A DNA stretch of 64,000 bases from an uncultured Clostridia bacterium (GCA_947623585.1 CANQHA010000007.1:1-64000); one strand, 5' to 3'. Counted from the stretch's first letter, positions 42,727 to 51,353 are shown. Numbers and translations: made by a program. Notes: generated by a model from the sequence alone, not told the origin.

Positions 42727-43344
42727 ATGAAGAAGTTTATTGCAATCGTTATGTCCCTTGTAATGGTAATGTCTCTGACCGTTGCCGTTTCGGCTGACGA
42801 TCCGGTCCTCAAAGAGGGCGACATCGAATTCACCGTTGAGACCGATTGGTGGGAAATGCATGATATGAAGGGCGTTATCTTTGATTCCGCCGAAGATCTT
42901 GCAAATATGTCAAAGATAGTTTTCACCACTTCGTCGAGCGGCGTTATTATCTCTTACAGCAGCGTTGAAGTTGTTGATGAAAGCAAGAACGGTCACTGGC
43001 AGCAGACCCCCGAAGCGATCACCGAATTCACCATTGATTGCTCCGATATTCTTCTTGAAGAGACCACCGACACCGACGGAAACGTATCGCCTTACATTTA
43101 TGTTTGCGCTTCCACCACTGCCGGCACCAAGGTTTCCGTTCACTATGTAGTTTACGGTAAAGAAGCCGCCGCCGAGGCTCCCGCCGAGACCACTGACACC
43201 ACCGGGACCGCCGAGGCTCCCGCAGCTTCCGAGACTTCCGAAGCCCCCGCTGAGCCGGCCGCCGCTCCCGACACCGGAATCGCCCTTGCGGTTGTTCCCG
43301 CAATCATCGCAATGGCAGCCGCCGCGTTCGCAAAGAAGCACTGA
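42727..43344 (+). CDS. Secreted/wall-anchored small protein with Ala/Pro/Glu-rich stalk
   Basis: 205 residues from the ATG at 42727 with AAGGAGG upstream (an earlier in-frame ATG at 42673 lies within the promoter). Signal peptide KKFIAIVMSLVMVMSLTVAVSAD. A 120-residue beta domain (DIEFTVETDWWEMHDMKGVI), a low-complexity stalk (EAAAEAPAETTDTTGTAEAP, EAPAEPAAAP) and an ending PDTG, hydrophobic helix, AKKH that looks like a cell-wall or membrane anchor. Function unknown. Confidence 0.75.
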   Translation: MKKFIAIVMSLVMVMSLTVAVSADDPVLKEGDIEFTVETDWWEMHDMKGVIFDSAEDLANMSKIVFTTSSSGVIISYSSVEVVDESKNGHWQQTPEAITEFTIDCSDILLEETTDTDGNVSPYIYVCASTTAGTKVSVHYVVYGKEAAAEAPAETTDTTGTAEAPAASETSEAPAEPAAAPDTGIALAVVPAIIAMAAAAFAKKH

Positions 43345-43361
43345 TTCTAAGCGCTGACCTT

Positions 43362-43397
43362 AAAAGCCGCGTCCGATGAGGGCGCGGCTTTTTTGCA
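43362..43397 (+). terminator. Terminator after the small secreted protein gene
   Basis: AAAAGCCGCG (43362-43371) pairs with CGCGGCTTTT (43383-43392), then TT. Confidence 0.85.
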
Positions 43398-43431
43398 GCT
43401 GTTCAAGCTAAGCAGAACGCCGCGGCGCTTG

Positions 43432-43664
43432 CTTAAAGGTATTCAATCATTCCCTCTGCCGGGAATGATTTCATACTATTTTAAGTCACCCCACCCCCCC
43501 GCAGTACGTTTGTCTAAAAGTTTGCAAAGCGAACGCCCCCGCCCCTTGAGGGGCGGGGGCGGATTCATGTTTCCGTTCCGTAGGAAGCAAGGTGGGGGGT
43601 GGGGTGATAAACGATAGTATCCATATTTTCCGGCGGAGGAAAATATGGATACCTTTTAAGCGGT
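43432..43664. repeat. Family A hairpin-mosaic element, copy 3
   Basis: Outer TTAAAGGTAT/ATACCTTTTAA; left arm AATCATTCCC...GGGAATGATT; mid stem CACCCCACCCCCC with GGGGGGTGGGGTGAT (about 43590-43607); central 26-bp palindrome at 43535-43560; right arm CCATATTTTCC...GGAAAATATGG. Its right arm is the left arm of copy 1. No gene lies in 43345-43722. Confidence 0.85.
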
Positions 43665-43722
43665 TATTTCGGCTTGCGGCAAAGTGCGGATAAAGCCGCG
43701 GACGTGAAGACTGCTTCCCCTC

Positions 43723-45444
43723 TCAGCCTATCGTCAGGTCGTCGTCGGCAAAGATCCAGACGGTGTTCTTGAGGTCCGGCTCGTCGTCTTGGGGGAGAAT
43801 GTGAAGGTGCAGGCCCTTGCCGCTGACCTTGACATATGAGAATCTGACGGCGCCGTCGCTTTTCAGCTTTTGCTTTAACCAATCGTAATCCATTACTTGA
43901 TCGAAAATCTCGGAATACTCCTCTTTCACATAGCGCTCGCTGTACAGCTTCAGCGCTTTGCTGTAAACATAATCGGTCTTTTGGAGAAGCTCGGCGAAGT
44001 AATGCGGGATATAAATGTGCCGCACCGTGTCGGCGTCGAGATCGACAAAATATACGCCCGAGAAGCGCTTAGAGATCAGCTTGAGGAAGAATTCGCCGTC
44101 GCGCTTTTCGGTGAGGATTTTTTCGAGCTGCTCGTTCATGTCGCGTCTGCGGCGGACCTCGCCGTTGTTTTTGTAATATTCTTCTTTATCGTGGCGCATA
44201 TTGAGTTCGGCCGCGCCGACAAGCCTTTCGGCGGTGCTTGTTTTGCTGCTGCCGCCCGCGATTCCCACCGCTATCTCATATTTATCCTTGATGAGCTCGG
44301 AGCGGACCTCGACAATAAGCCGGGCGGTGCTTGCAGGCGAGAGGTTTCTGCTCAAAACAATAAACTCGTCGCCGCCGATTCGGTAAGTCCTCTGGTCGGG
44401 GAAAGAGCCGCGCAAAGCGTCGGCAACGGCGCAAAGCATATCGTCTCCGCTGCTGTGACCGAGGCTGTTGTTGAGCTCGTGCAGACCGTTGACGTCGATA
44501 TATACGACGGTGAGATTTTCAAAATCTTCGCTTTTGAGCTCGGCCATATCTTCGTTGAACTTGTGACGGTTGTAAAGCAGCGTGAGCGCGTCGCGGTTGT
44601 AGACCTCGACCATCTCGGCGCGGCTGCGGAGCTCGGATATATACTCGTCATGAATGTCTTTGACGTAAAGCGTGTAGATCCTGTGCTCGTCGGAATATTC
44701 GACGCTCGGCACAAGATCCATCTGAACCCAACGGTAAGTGTCGCCGTTCTTGCGGCGATATCTTACGCTGAGGGTCTTTTCGGGCTCGAGCTTTGCACGC
44801 TCGCGAAGCGATTTTATATCGGTGAAGCGGTCAAATTCGTCGATGTCGTCCTCAAAAACGTTGCCGAATTTCGAGAACGAGCTGAACCAGCCCGAAAGCG
44901 TGTCGGGCTGCATGGATATCGGCTGATCGGTCTTTACCGCCTCATAGGTGTCGTCGGAAAGATTCACCCTTAAAATTTTATAATATAATGAAGTAAGCGT
45001 CGCGAGACCGTCAACAAGCGTTATCGTGTCGGAATCGGCGGAACGCCAGCAGAAAAGCGCCCACGGATTCTCGGGCGAACAACCCTCGCCGGCAATGACG
45101 CTGAAGGTTATCCACCTTGAACCGCTCTCGGTTCTGCGCCTGTAACTGTGAGCGGCGCGGAGATCGCCGGAAAAAACTCTCTTTCTAACATAGTCGGGAT
45201 GGGAGTATTTAAGATAGTCGGCGGCGTGGTCGGGATATACTATGCCGTCATCGACCTGACGCCTTATATATGTGAAAATATCGACTACTCCCTCGGGATC
45301 GTATTTGCTGAACTCGGCGTCGCGTTTCAAAAATTCAAATTCACCGGTCATCAGATTCACAAGCGCTACTTTTGAGAACAGATTGAACAACGTGTCCTTC
45401 GCATAGCCGATGACCGATTCCCTCTGCCCGGGATTCAATTCCAT
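43723..45444 (-). CDS. Diguanylate cyclase (GGDEF) with N-terminal PAS-like sensor domains
   Basis: 573 residues from the ATG at 45444 (AGAAGGTG upstream; a GTG at 45453 is weaker). N-terminal part holds two PAS-like folds (about 20-150 and 155-290; SVRYRRKNGDTYRWVQMDL ends the second), then a GGDEF domain with NRHKFNEDMAEL, VYIDVNGLHELNNSLGHSSG and the active site RIGGDEFIVL. No canonical RxxD inhibition site precedes it. A C-terminal domain of about 150 residues follows. It would make cyclic di-GMP in response to an unknown signal. Confidence 0.9.
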   Translation of the reverse strand: MELNPGQRESVIGYAKDTLFNLFSKVALVNLMTGEFEFLKRDAEFSKYDPEGVVDIFTYIRRQVDDGIVYPDHAADYLKYSHPDYVRKRVFSGDLRAAHSYRRRTESGSRWITFSVIAGEGCSPENPWALFCWRSADSDTITLVDGLATLTSLYYKILRVNLSDDTYEAVKTDQPISMQPDTLSGWFSSFSKFGNVFEDDIDEFDRFTDIKSLRERAKLEPEKTLSVRYRRKNGDTYRWVQMDLVPSVEYSDEHRIYTLYVKDIHDEYISELRSRAEMVEVYNRDALTLLYNRHKFNEDMAELKSEDFENLTVVYIDVNGLHELNNSLGHSSGDDMLCAVADALRGSFPDQRTYRIGGDEFIVLSRNLSPASTARLIVEVRSELIKDKYEIAVGIAGGSSKTSTAERLVGAAELNMRHDKEEYYKNNGEVRRRRDMNEQLEKILTEKRDGEFFLKLISKRFSGVYFVDLDADTVRHIYIPHYFAELLQKTDYVYSKALKLYSERYVKEEYSEIFDQVMDYDWLKQKLKSDGAVRFSYVKVSGKGLHLHILPQDDEPDLKNTVWIFADDDLTIG

Positions 45445-45476
45445 TATGCTCACCTTCTGAACAGGTATCTTTATAT

Positions 45477-45505
45477 ATAATATACAATTTGTCCCGAAAA
45501 GTCAA
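45477..45505 (-). promoter_or_regulatory. Promoter of the diguanylate cyclase gene
   Basis: On minus: TTGACT (45505-45500), 17-base spacer, TATTAT (45482-45477). Confidence 0.8.
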
Positions 45506-45666
45506 TAGGGGAATTGCAAATCATTGATGATTTTTCACAGTTTTTTAGCAATTTATTTGGCGGATTTTCACAGGAGGGCGTTTTTTTAGGGGAGGATAAT
45601 AAATTTATGGGTGAGCCCCCGCCACTTGAGGGCAACATAAGCGGGGGAAGCTAATCGGACTTTGCA

Positions 45667-45928
45667 GCAAGCCGAGCCGACCGATTTAAAGGTATTCAAT
45701 CATTCCCTCTGCCGAGGTAATGATTTCATGCTATTTTTAGACACCCCACCCCCGCAATACGTTTATCAGATAGGGAAAAATGCAAGGCCCCCGCCCCTCG
45801 AGGGGCGGGGGCGGCTCACTTGTCCCACCCCGTAGGAAGTGTGGCGGGGGTGGGGTGATGAGCGATAGCATCCATATTTTCCGGCAGAGGAAAATATGGA
45901 TACCTTTTAAGCGGTCGGCTCGGCTTGC
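45667..45928. repeat. Family A hairpin-mosaic element, copy 4 (most complete)
   Basis: 262 bp. Outer stem GCAAGCCGAGCCGACCG (45667-45683) pairs with CGGTCGGCTCGGCTTGC (45912-45928), continued by TTAAAGGTAT/ATACCTTTTAA. Left arm AATCATTCCC...AATGATT; mid stem ACACCCCACCCCCGC with GCGGGGGTGGGGTGATGAGCG (about 45843-45863); central perfect 26-bp palindrome at 45787-45812; right arm CCATATTTTCC...GGAAAATATGG. Confidence 0.88.
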
Positions 45929-45959
45929 GGCAAAGGTAGGGATAAACGCTCGAGAAGTG

Positions 45960-46185
45960 AGGTTGCGTTTGCGCCGGGGGCAGCTGTTCATTTGCCTCGC
46001 TTAAACTCGGCAAATGGGGGACCCCCGGCGAGGGTCCCCTACGGCAAAACAATTCACCGAATTGTTTTGCCTACCCTCCTGCGCTTCGCTTCGCAGGGAT
46101 TCCGCGTCTGCGGACGCGGCGGGGGGTCACCCCTCGACCCTGACAAGCCTTTTAGAAAAAGGCTTGAGCGAAAACTTTTGTTTTA
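45960..46185. repeat. Family B hairpin array, copy 1
   Basis: Six or more perfect hairpins in a row: CATTTGCC...GGCAAATG, GGGGACCC...GGGTCCCC, GGCAAAACAATT...GAATTGTTTTGCC, CCTGCG...CGCAGG, CCGCGTC-TGC-GGACGCGG and AAGCCTTTT...AAAAGGCTT. No gene. A second, longer copy lies at 48700-49130. Between 45506 and 46221 only these elements are visible. Confidence 0.8.
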
Positions 46186-46221
46186 TGGCTCTGTATGGGT
46201 GCCTTTGGTCGATAATACCTC

Positions 46222-46250
46222 TTGACAAAACGTTAAACAGCGATTATAAT
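46222..46250 (+). promoter_or_regulatory. Promoter of the hypothetical gene at 46309
   Basis: TTGACA (46222-46227), 17-base spacer, TATAAT (46245-46250): perfect consensus. Confidence 0.9.
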
Positions 46251-46308
46251 ATTTATGTCTTTGAAATATTGACAATCGGAGAGAGATTTTTAGAAAGGCT
46301 GAAACGAT

Positions 46309-46833
46309 ATGAGTTTTGCAGACGAGCTTAAAGAACGCGTTAAAAAGAGTTCTCAATCGGGAAACGACGCGGACAGCAGATATATTGACGACAAAGAGAT
46401 CGCAAGGGTCACCGAGGGCGTTAAAAATTGCATTTTAAAACGCGCAAGCGCTCTGGCCGACCTCGGGGAAAACAGCCTTGAGGGGTTTGTGTGCCAAAAA
46501 TGGAGCGGAAACGTGTGCAAGCACGACCTGATGAATTTTGCGGAAAACGAAACCTCAAGAATGCTCACAACGGGCGAGCACTGCCTGCTCGAAACGTTCG
46601 GCACAAACTCGGCTTTTGTGGTTAAACTCTGCAATTCGCTGGCGGATATGATAACTTCGCTGGGATTTGAGGAATTCAGCATAAAACCGGTCTTAAAAAC
46701 CTTCTATGTCTCCGACAAGTTTTACGGCGCTTATTCCTACCCCCCCCGAAAGATAATTCTCGGTTTTTTCAAAAAAAAAACTTTTTTCGCAACAAAGCAG
46801 GCTTATACGGTTCACATAAAAATCTCATGGTGA
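46309..46833 (+). CDS. Hypothetical cytosolic protein with homopolymer tracts near its 3' end
   Basis: 174 residues, ATG at 46309 with AAAGG upstream and a perfect promoter. I do not recognise the family; no signal peptide or membrane helix, with several Cys (NCILKRASALADLG, EGFVCQKWSGNVCKHDLM, EHCLLETFGTNSAFV). The coding sequence ends with a C8 run (46740-46747) and an A10 run (46771-46780), so the last 30 residues could change frame by slippage or by sequencing error. A strong shared terminator follows. Confidence 0.65.
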   Translation: MSFADELKERVKKSSQSGNDADSRYIDDKEIARVTEGVKNCILKRASALADLGENSLEGFVCQKWSGNVCKHDLMNFAENETSRMLTTGEHCLLETFGTNSAFVVKLCNSLADMITSLGFEEFSIKPVLKTFYVSDKFYGAYSYPPRKIILGFFKKKTFFATKQAYTVHIKISW

Positions 46834-46874
46834 AAAAATCCGCCGAACGGTTTGACCGAACGGCGGCGTTTTTT
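46833..46874. terminator. Bidirectional terminator between the hypothetical gene and the DUF1846 gene
   Basis: CCGCCGAACGGT pairs with ACCGAACGGCGG (46840-46866, two A-A mismatches) with AAAAAA before and TTTTTT after. It touches the last codon of the minus-strand gene. Confidence 0.85.
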
Positions 46875-48357
46875 ATTTGTGATAAAGCCCCTGCTTTTGA
46901 TATATCGGCTCGCAGGTGACGTCTACCTTTAACTTGCGGAAGGTTTTGAGATCGACCGCCGAAAGCATTACGCTTGAATGCATCTGGGCTCCCTCCAGCT
47001 TCTTTAACTGGTCGAGGGCGAGCTGTGCGGTGGGGTTCTCGGCGGCGCAGATGCAAAGCGCGATGAGTATTTCGTCGGTGTGCAGCCGCGGGTTCTCGTT
47101 TCCGAGATGATTCACCTTTAAGCGCTGTATCGGCTCGATGACCTTGGGGGAAATGAGAAGCGTTTCGTCGGGAATGCCGGCAAGCGCTTTTAACGCGTTT
47201 AAAAGCATGGCGGAGGAGGCTCCCAAAAGACCCGAGGTCTTTCCGGTGATGACGCTTCCGTCAGGCAGTTCGATAGCCGCGGCCGGAGCGCCGGTGAGCT
47301 CGGCGCGGGTGAGCGCGGGGCTGACCGTTTTTCGGTTAGCGGTCGTTATGCCCGCCTTTTTCATCAGAAGCTCGATGCGAAGTATCTCGTCGTCGTTGGC
47401 GCTGCCGCGCTTTTTCTCATCGAGCGCTTTGTAATATCTGCGGATAATCTCCTGAAGCGAAGCCTCGGCGCAAACAGAGTCATCGACGATGCAAAAGCCC
47501 GCCATGTTTACGCCCATATCGGTCGGAGATTTATATGGCGACTCGCCGAGTATCATCTCAAACATGGCGTTCAGGACCGGAAATACCTCTATATCGCGGT
47601 TGTAATTCACGGCGAGGGTGCCGTAAGCCTCAAGGTGATAGGGGTCGATCATGTTTACGTCGGAAAGATCTGCAGTCGCGGCCTCGTAGGCGAGGTTCAC
47701 CGGGTGGTTGAGAGGAATAGACCATATCGGGAAGGTCTCAAACTTTGCATAGCCCGCCTTTACGCCCCTTTTGTGCTCGTGATAAAGCTGAGAAAGACAG
47801 GTCGCCATTTTTCCGCTGCCCGGCCCCGGGGCGGTAACAACGACGAGACGGCGGGTAGTCTCGATATACTCGTTTTTGCCGTAGCCGTTCTCGCTTATGA
47901 CCCTGCCGAGATCGGCGGGATAGCCCTCGATGGGATAGTGGCGGTAGACCGTTATGCCGAGGCTTTCGAGCTTGCGGGCAAAGGCAAGCGCCGAGGGCTG
48001 GCTTTCATACCTTGTCAGCACTACGCTGCCGACATAAAGCCCGTATCTTCGGAAATTGTCAATAAGCCTCAAAACGTCAAGATCGTATGTGATACCGATG
48101 TCGCCCCGAACCTTGCTCTGAGCGATATCCTCGCAGCTTATGACAACTATTATCTCGGCCTGATCCTTTAACTGCAAAAGCATTTGCAGCTTTGAATCGG
48201 GCTTGAAGCCCGGAAGCACCCTCGACGCGTGATAGTCGTCGAACAGCTTCCCACCGAATTCAAGATAGAGTTTTCCGCCGAAGCTGTCAATGCGCTCACG
48301 GATCTTCTCAGACTGAAGCCTGAGATATTTTTCATTGTCAAATCCTGTTTTTACCAT
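46873..48357 (-). CDS. DUF1846 family protein
   Basis: 494 residues from the ATG at 48357 (GGAGGG upstream); the frame upstream of it has no site. The start KTGFDNEKYLRLQSEKIRER and LYLEFGGKLFDDYHASRVLP are diagnostic of DUF1846, conserved in Firmicutes and structurally studied as a nucleotide-binding-like fold but without assigned function. A VVVTAPGPGSGKMATCLSQL stretch (about 185-205) looks like a P-loop, suggesting nucleotide binding. Single gene with its own promoter. Confidence 0.9.
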   Translation of the reverse strand: MVKTGFDNEKYLRLQSEKIRERIDSFGGKLYLEFGGKLFDDYHASRVLPGFKPDSKLQMLLQLKDQAEIIVVISCEDIAQSKVRGDIGITYDLDVLRLIDNFRRYGLYVGSVVLTRYESQPSALAFARKLESLGITVYRHYPIEGYPADLGRVISENGYGKNEYIETTRRLVVVTAPGPGSGKMATCLSQLYHEHKRGVKAGYAKFETFPIWSIPLNHPVNLAYEAATADLSDVNMIDPYHLEAYGTLAVNYNRDIEVFPVLNAMFEMILGESPYKSPTDMGVNMAGFCIVDDSVCAEASLQEIIRRYYKALDEKKRGSANDDEILRIELLMKKAGITTANRKTVSPALTRAELTGAPAAAIELPDGSVITGKTSGLLGASSAMLLNALKALAGIPDETLLISPKVIEPIQRLKVNHLGNENPRLHTDEILIALCICAAENPTAQLALDQLKKLEGAQMHSSVMLSAVDLKTFRKLKVDVTCEPIYQKQGLYHK

Positions 48358-48387
48358 ATGCCCTCCGATTGCGATAACATTCAAGCT

Positions 48388-48417
48388 ATTATAACACTTT
48401 TCGACAGCGCGTTTCAA
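48388..48417 (-). promoter_or_regulatory. Promoter of the DUF1846 gene
   Basis: On minus: TTGAAA (48417-48412), 18-base spacer, TATAAT (48393-48388). Confidence 0.75.
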
Positions 48418-48482
48418 GCCCTGCGGCTTACAGAAAAATACGGTGCGTTTTGGAGATTTTTAACAAAGGATAGGAAGGGTAA

Positions 48483-48666
48483 CATAAGCGGAGATGAAGA
48501 TGGAGCCCGCCCCCTCCCCTTTGAGGGGAGGGGGCTTCGATATGTGTTCCTCTCCGTAGGCAACGTAGCGGGGGTGGGGTGATGAGCGATAGTATTCGCT
48601 AAAATTCCGCCCCGCGGCGGGATTTTGCGAATACCTTTTTGCAGGTTGGGTCGGCATGCGGCAAAG
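48483..48666. repeat. Family A hairpin-mosaic element, copy 5 (right half)
   Basis: Central 27-bp palindrome at 48509-48535, GCGGGGGTGGGGTGATGAGCG (about 48568-48588), right arm AAAATTCCGCCCC...GGCGGGATTTT and AATACCTTTTT, then a GGTCGGCATGCGGCAAA tail like copy 4. The left half is missing. Confidence 0.75.
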
Positions 48667-48699
48667 GTAGAAATAAAGCTATAACCGTTGAGGTTGCAT

Positions 48700-49130
48700 T
48701 TGAGCCGCCGGCGGCTGTTCATTTGCCTCGCTCATCGCTCGGCAAAGGGGGAACCCCGGCGAGGGGGCAACGATGCTCGCACTTTCTGCGGAAAGGTAGG
48801 TTTTGGCGGCATCGTTTTGCGAAGGCTCAACGATGCTCATACTTTCTGCGGACAGGTTGCTTTTACAGGCATCGTTTCGCGAAGGCTGCGCCTTCGCCCA
48901 ATATGGCGGGAACAGACCTTTCTGCGGGCAGGGTAGTTTGCGGGCATCGTTTTGCGAAGGCTTGCGCCTTCGCCCAATATGGCGGGAACAAGCTGTCCAC
49001 CGGACAGTTTTTCGCTTCCCCTCCTGCGCTTCGCTTCGCAAAAGATTCCGCTTCTGCGGAAGCGGCGGGGGTTTCACCCCTCGACCCTGACAAGCCTTTA
49101 GTAAAAGGCTTGACCGAAAACTTTTAATTT
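48700..49130. repeat. Family B hairpin array, copy 2, with internal 60-bp tandem repeats
   Basis: Starts GCTGTTCATTTGCCTCGCT like copy 1 and ends CCCCTCGACCCTGACAAGCC, AAAAGGCTTGACCGAAAACT, with the AAAAGGCTTGAGCGAAAAC part doubled. A 60-bp unit repeats at 48768 and 48828, with a third partial one at 48913; each has AACGATGC...GCATCGTT inverted arms. GCGCCTTCGCCCAATATGGC occurs twice (48888, 48964). Hairpin CCGCTTC-TGC-GGAAGCGG replaces CCGCGTC-TGC-GGACGCGG of copy 1, a compensated change. Confidence 0.8.
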
Positions 49131-49153
49131 GAAAAAGGCTTGAGCGAAAACTT

Positions 49154-50668
49154 TTAATTTTTGGCGAAATCCGTCAGCTTTTTTGCGTCGAGGCCGTCGT
49201 AGCGGGAAATGAAGCCCGAAAGCTCGCCCGCGATCTTTTTGACGCCGCCCAAAGAATCGGACTCGATGTTTAAGGGCATCAGCGGCTCGTGCAGAGAAAG
49301 CCTTAAAAGGAACCAGCCGTCGCCGTGGTCTTTGTCGAGGTTCACACGCACGCCCTCATAATTCGATGGGGCAAGGCTCCAGCCCTCGCGGGTTTTTGCA
49401 AACTCGCAAAGGTCGTCGATGATCTTCTGACCGTAGGGCTTGAAATCCTTGGGCAGAAGGTTCATTCTGAACTCGGCGCTCTCGGCGGGCTCTTTTAGAT
49501 CCTCAATAAGCGATTCAAGGGTGTAGCCCTCTTTTTTCGCCCTTGAAAGCTCGATTATAAGCCTTGTGACGATGTAAGCGCCGTCGTCCAAGAAATAATT
49601 GTCCTTGAAAGCGCCGTGACCCGAGGTCTCGATGGCAAGGCGGCTGTCGATGCCCGAGTTGTTGAGCCTTACGGATTCGTTGATGACGTTGCGGTAGCCT
49701 CTTTTGAAGCGGTGATGAACGCCGCCGAGAGAAGCGATGAATTCGGCAAGACCCGAAGATGTGACCGAGTCCGTCACTATCGTGGTGCCGGGGTGGTCCC
49801 GAAGAAGCATCGCCGAGAGAATGGCTATAAGACGGTTGCGGTTGAGCTCGCTTCCGTCGGACAAAACTGCTCCCGCACGGTCAACGTCGGTATCGAAAAT
49901 CACGCCGAGATCGGCCTTTGTCTCTTTGACCGCTTCGGTGATGGACTCCATGGCCTCTTTGTTCTCCGGGTTGGGAATGTGATTAGGAAAACTTCCGTCG
50001 GGCTCGAGATATCTTGAGCCCTCGGTGTTCGCCCCGAGCGGCTTTAGCACTTTTTCGACATAAAATCCTCCTGCGCCGTTGCCCGCGTCAACCACTATCC
50101 TCAGGCCCTCAAGAGGTCTCTCGGAACCGCAGGCGGCCCTTATCATGTCGGCGAGCCTCTTTGAATAAGCGCTCATGAATTCGCCCTTTGAAAGGCTGCC
50201 CGAAGGCGCGCCGGTGTGCTCGCTGCTCTCGGCAAAAGCTATCATCTCTTTAATATCGGAAGCCTCGACTCCGCCGTCGGGCGTGAAGAATTTGTAGCCG
50301 TTTCGGTTGTATGGCAGATGCGACGCGGTGACCATTACCGCTCCGTCGAACATATAGCCATCGGTCTTTGTGGTCATAAACATCGCAGGGGTCGAGGCAA
50401 GCCCCATGTCGGTGACCTCTGCTCCCTCTTTGACAAGCTCGTCGGCAAGCCAGAAAAGCAGCGTTTCGCCCGAAAGCCTTGAATCGCGCCCGACCGCTAT
50501 TTTAGGACGCTTTTTACCGCTTCTTTTGAGAAGCCAGACCGCAAATCCCCTCGCGATGTCGCGGCAGGCGGTCTCGGTGAGGTTGACCTCCTGATTCGGC
50601 ACCCCAGCGATCGCAATGCCCCGAACGTCGCTTTCGTTTCTTAAAGATGAATAGTTTTTGACCGACAT
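49154..50668 (-). CDS. Phosphohexomutase (phosphomannomutase/phosphoglucomutase type)
   Basis: 504 residues. ESDVRGIAIAG at the start, active-site VTASHLPYNRNGYKFF (phospho-Ser region TASHLP, about residues 116-131), metal loop FDTDVDRAG (DxDxD, about 258-266), sugar loop ETSGHGAFKDNYFLDDGAY and a C-terminal domain with NYEGVRVNL. This is the alpha-D-phosphohexomutase superfamily, long PMM/PGM form, moving phosphate between C1 and C6 of hexose phosphates for glycan precursor supply. GGAGGG upstream of the ATG. Confidence 0.9.
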   Translation of the reverse strand: MSVKNYSSLRNESDVRGIAIAGVPNQEVNLTETACRDIARGFAVWLLKRSGKKRPKIAVGRDSRLSGETLLFWLADELVKEGAEVTDMGLASTPAMFMTTKTDGYMFDGAVMVTASHLPYNRNGYKFFTPDGGVEASDIKEMIAFAESSEHTGAPSGSLSKGEFMSAYSKRLADMIRAACGSERPLEGLRIVVDAGNGAGGFYVEKVLKPLGANTEGSRYLEPDGSFPNHIPNPENKEAMESITEAVKETKADLGVIFDTDVDRAGAVLSDGSELNRNRLIAILSAMLLRDHPGTTIVTDSVTSSGLAEFIASLGGVHHRFKRGYRNVINESVRLNNSGIDSRLAIETSGHGAFKDNYFLDDGAYIVTRLIIELSRAKKEGYTLESLIEDLKEPAESAEFRMNLLPKDFKPYGQKIIDDLCEFAKTREGWSLAPSNYEGVRVNLDKDHGDGWFLLRLSLHEPLMPLNIESDSLGGVKKIAGELSGFISRYDGLDAKKLTDFAKN

Positions 50669-50696
50669 AATGATCCCTCCGTGAGTTTTTGATTAT

Positions 50697-50702
50697 ATTA
50701 TA
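50697..50702 (-). promoter_or_regulatory. Probable -10 element of the phosphohexomutase gene
   Basis: TATAAT on minus at 50702-50697, 29 bases before the ATG; no clear -35 box. Confidence 0.4.
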
Positions 50703-50738
50703 GCGGATACTGAGGGAAAAAGCAAGGGGAAACAGAAT

Positions 50739-50830
50739 GATGCGGCTAAAGCCGCATCAAGAAGATAGAAATTAGATGTTAGAGTTGCAAGGTGTCGCCT
50801 GCGGCGACGGTTTCTAATGGTGTGGATAAG
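50739..50830. repeat. Family D small stem-loops (GATGCGGC and GTGTCGCC hairpins)
   Basis: GATGCGGC...GCCGCATC hairpin (50739-50758), then an ATTAGATGTTAGAG stretch and GGTGTCGCC-TGC-GGCGAC. The second part recurs at 54880-54930 with a TTAGAG tandem run and GGTGTCGCC-GGT-GGCGACA. Confidence 0.55.
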
Positions 50831-50910
50831 CGCCATGAGCAGGGAAAAGGTATTCATCGTTGCCGGCTTGCCGCATTATACATACTTTCTGCGGGCGACG
50901 AACCGAGCTG

Positions 50911-51145
50911 TTAAAAGGTATTCAATCACTCACTCTTACGAGGGAGTGATTTCATGCTATTTTAAGTCACCCCTCCCCCGCAGTACGTTTGTTGAATAGG
51001 GACAAATGAAGAAGCCCCCGCCCCTCGAGGGGCGGGGGTGGCTCCGTGTTTCCGTTCCGTAGGAAGTTTTGCGGGGGTGGGGTGATGAGCGATAGCATTC
51101 GCTAAAATTCCGCCCCGAGGCGGGATTTTGCGAATACCTTTTACC
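50911..51145. repeat. Family A hairpin-mosaic element, copy 6
   Basis: TTAAAAGGTAT / ATACCTTTTA outer stem; left arm AATCACTCACTC...GAGGGAGTGATT; mid stem CACCCCTCCCCCGC with GCGGGGGTGGGGTGATGAGCG (about 51071-51091); central palindrome at 51014-51039 (one end base changed); right arm AAAATTCCGCCCC...GGCGGGATTTT, as in copy 5. 50669-51353 holds no gene. Confidence 0.85.
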
Positions 51146-51353
51146 CGCTCAGCGCGGCTTTCGGCAAGTGCAGCAATAACGCTCCGCGTTGGGCGCACGG
51201 TGCCGGCGCCTCTGCTTCTTTTCTTTTGTTATTATTCAGCGCATTATATAATTTTTGCGGCGGGCGGGAATTTTGAGCGGAAAGAATGCGGGATTTTACT
51301 AAAATCGCCAAACAGGCGCGGTTTTGAGCGCAAAATATAGGCTATTTTCAGGT

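Noticed and set aside
48768-48990. Regular 60-bp repeats considered as a CRISPR array
   Set aside because: Units are nearly identical throughout with no unique spacers, no cas genes are near, and each unit is itself an inverted repeat.
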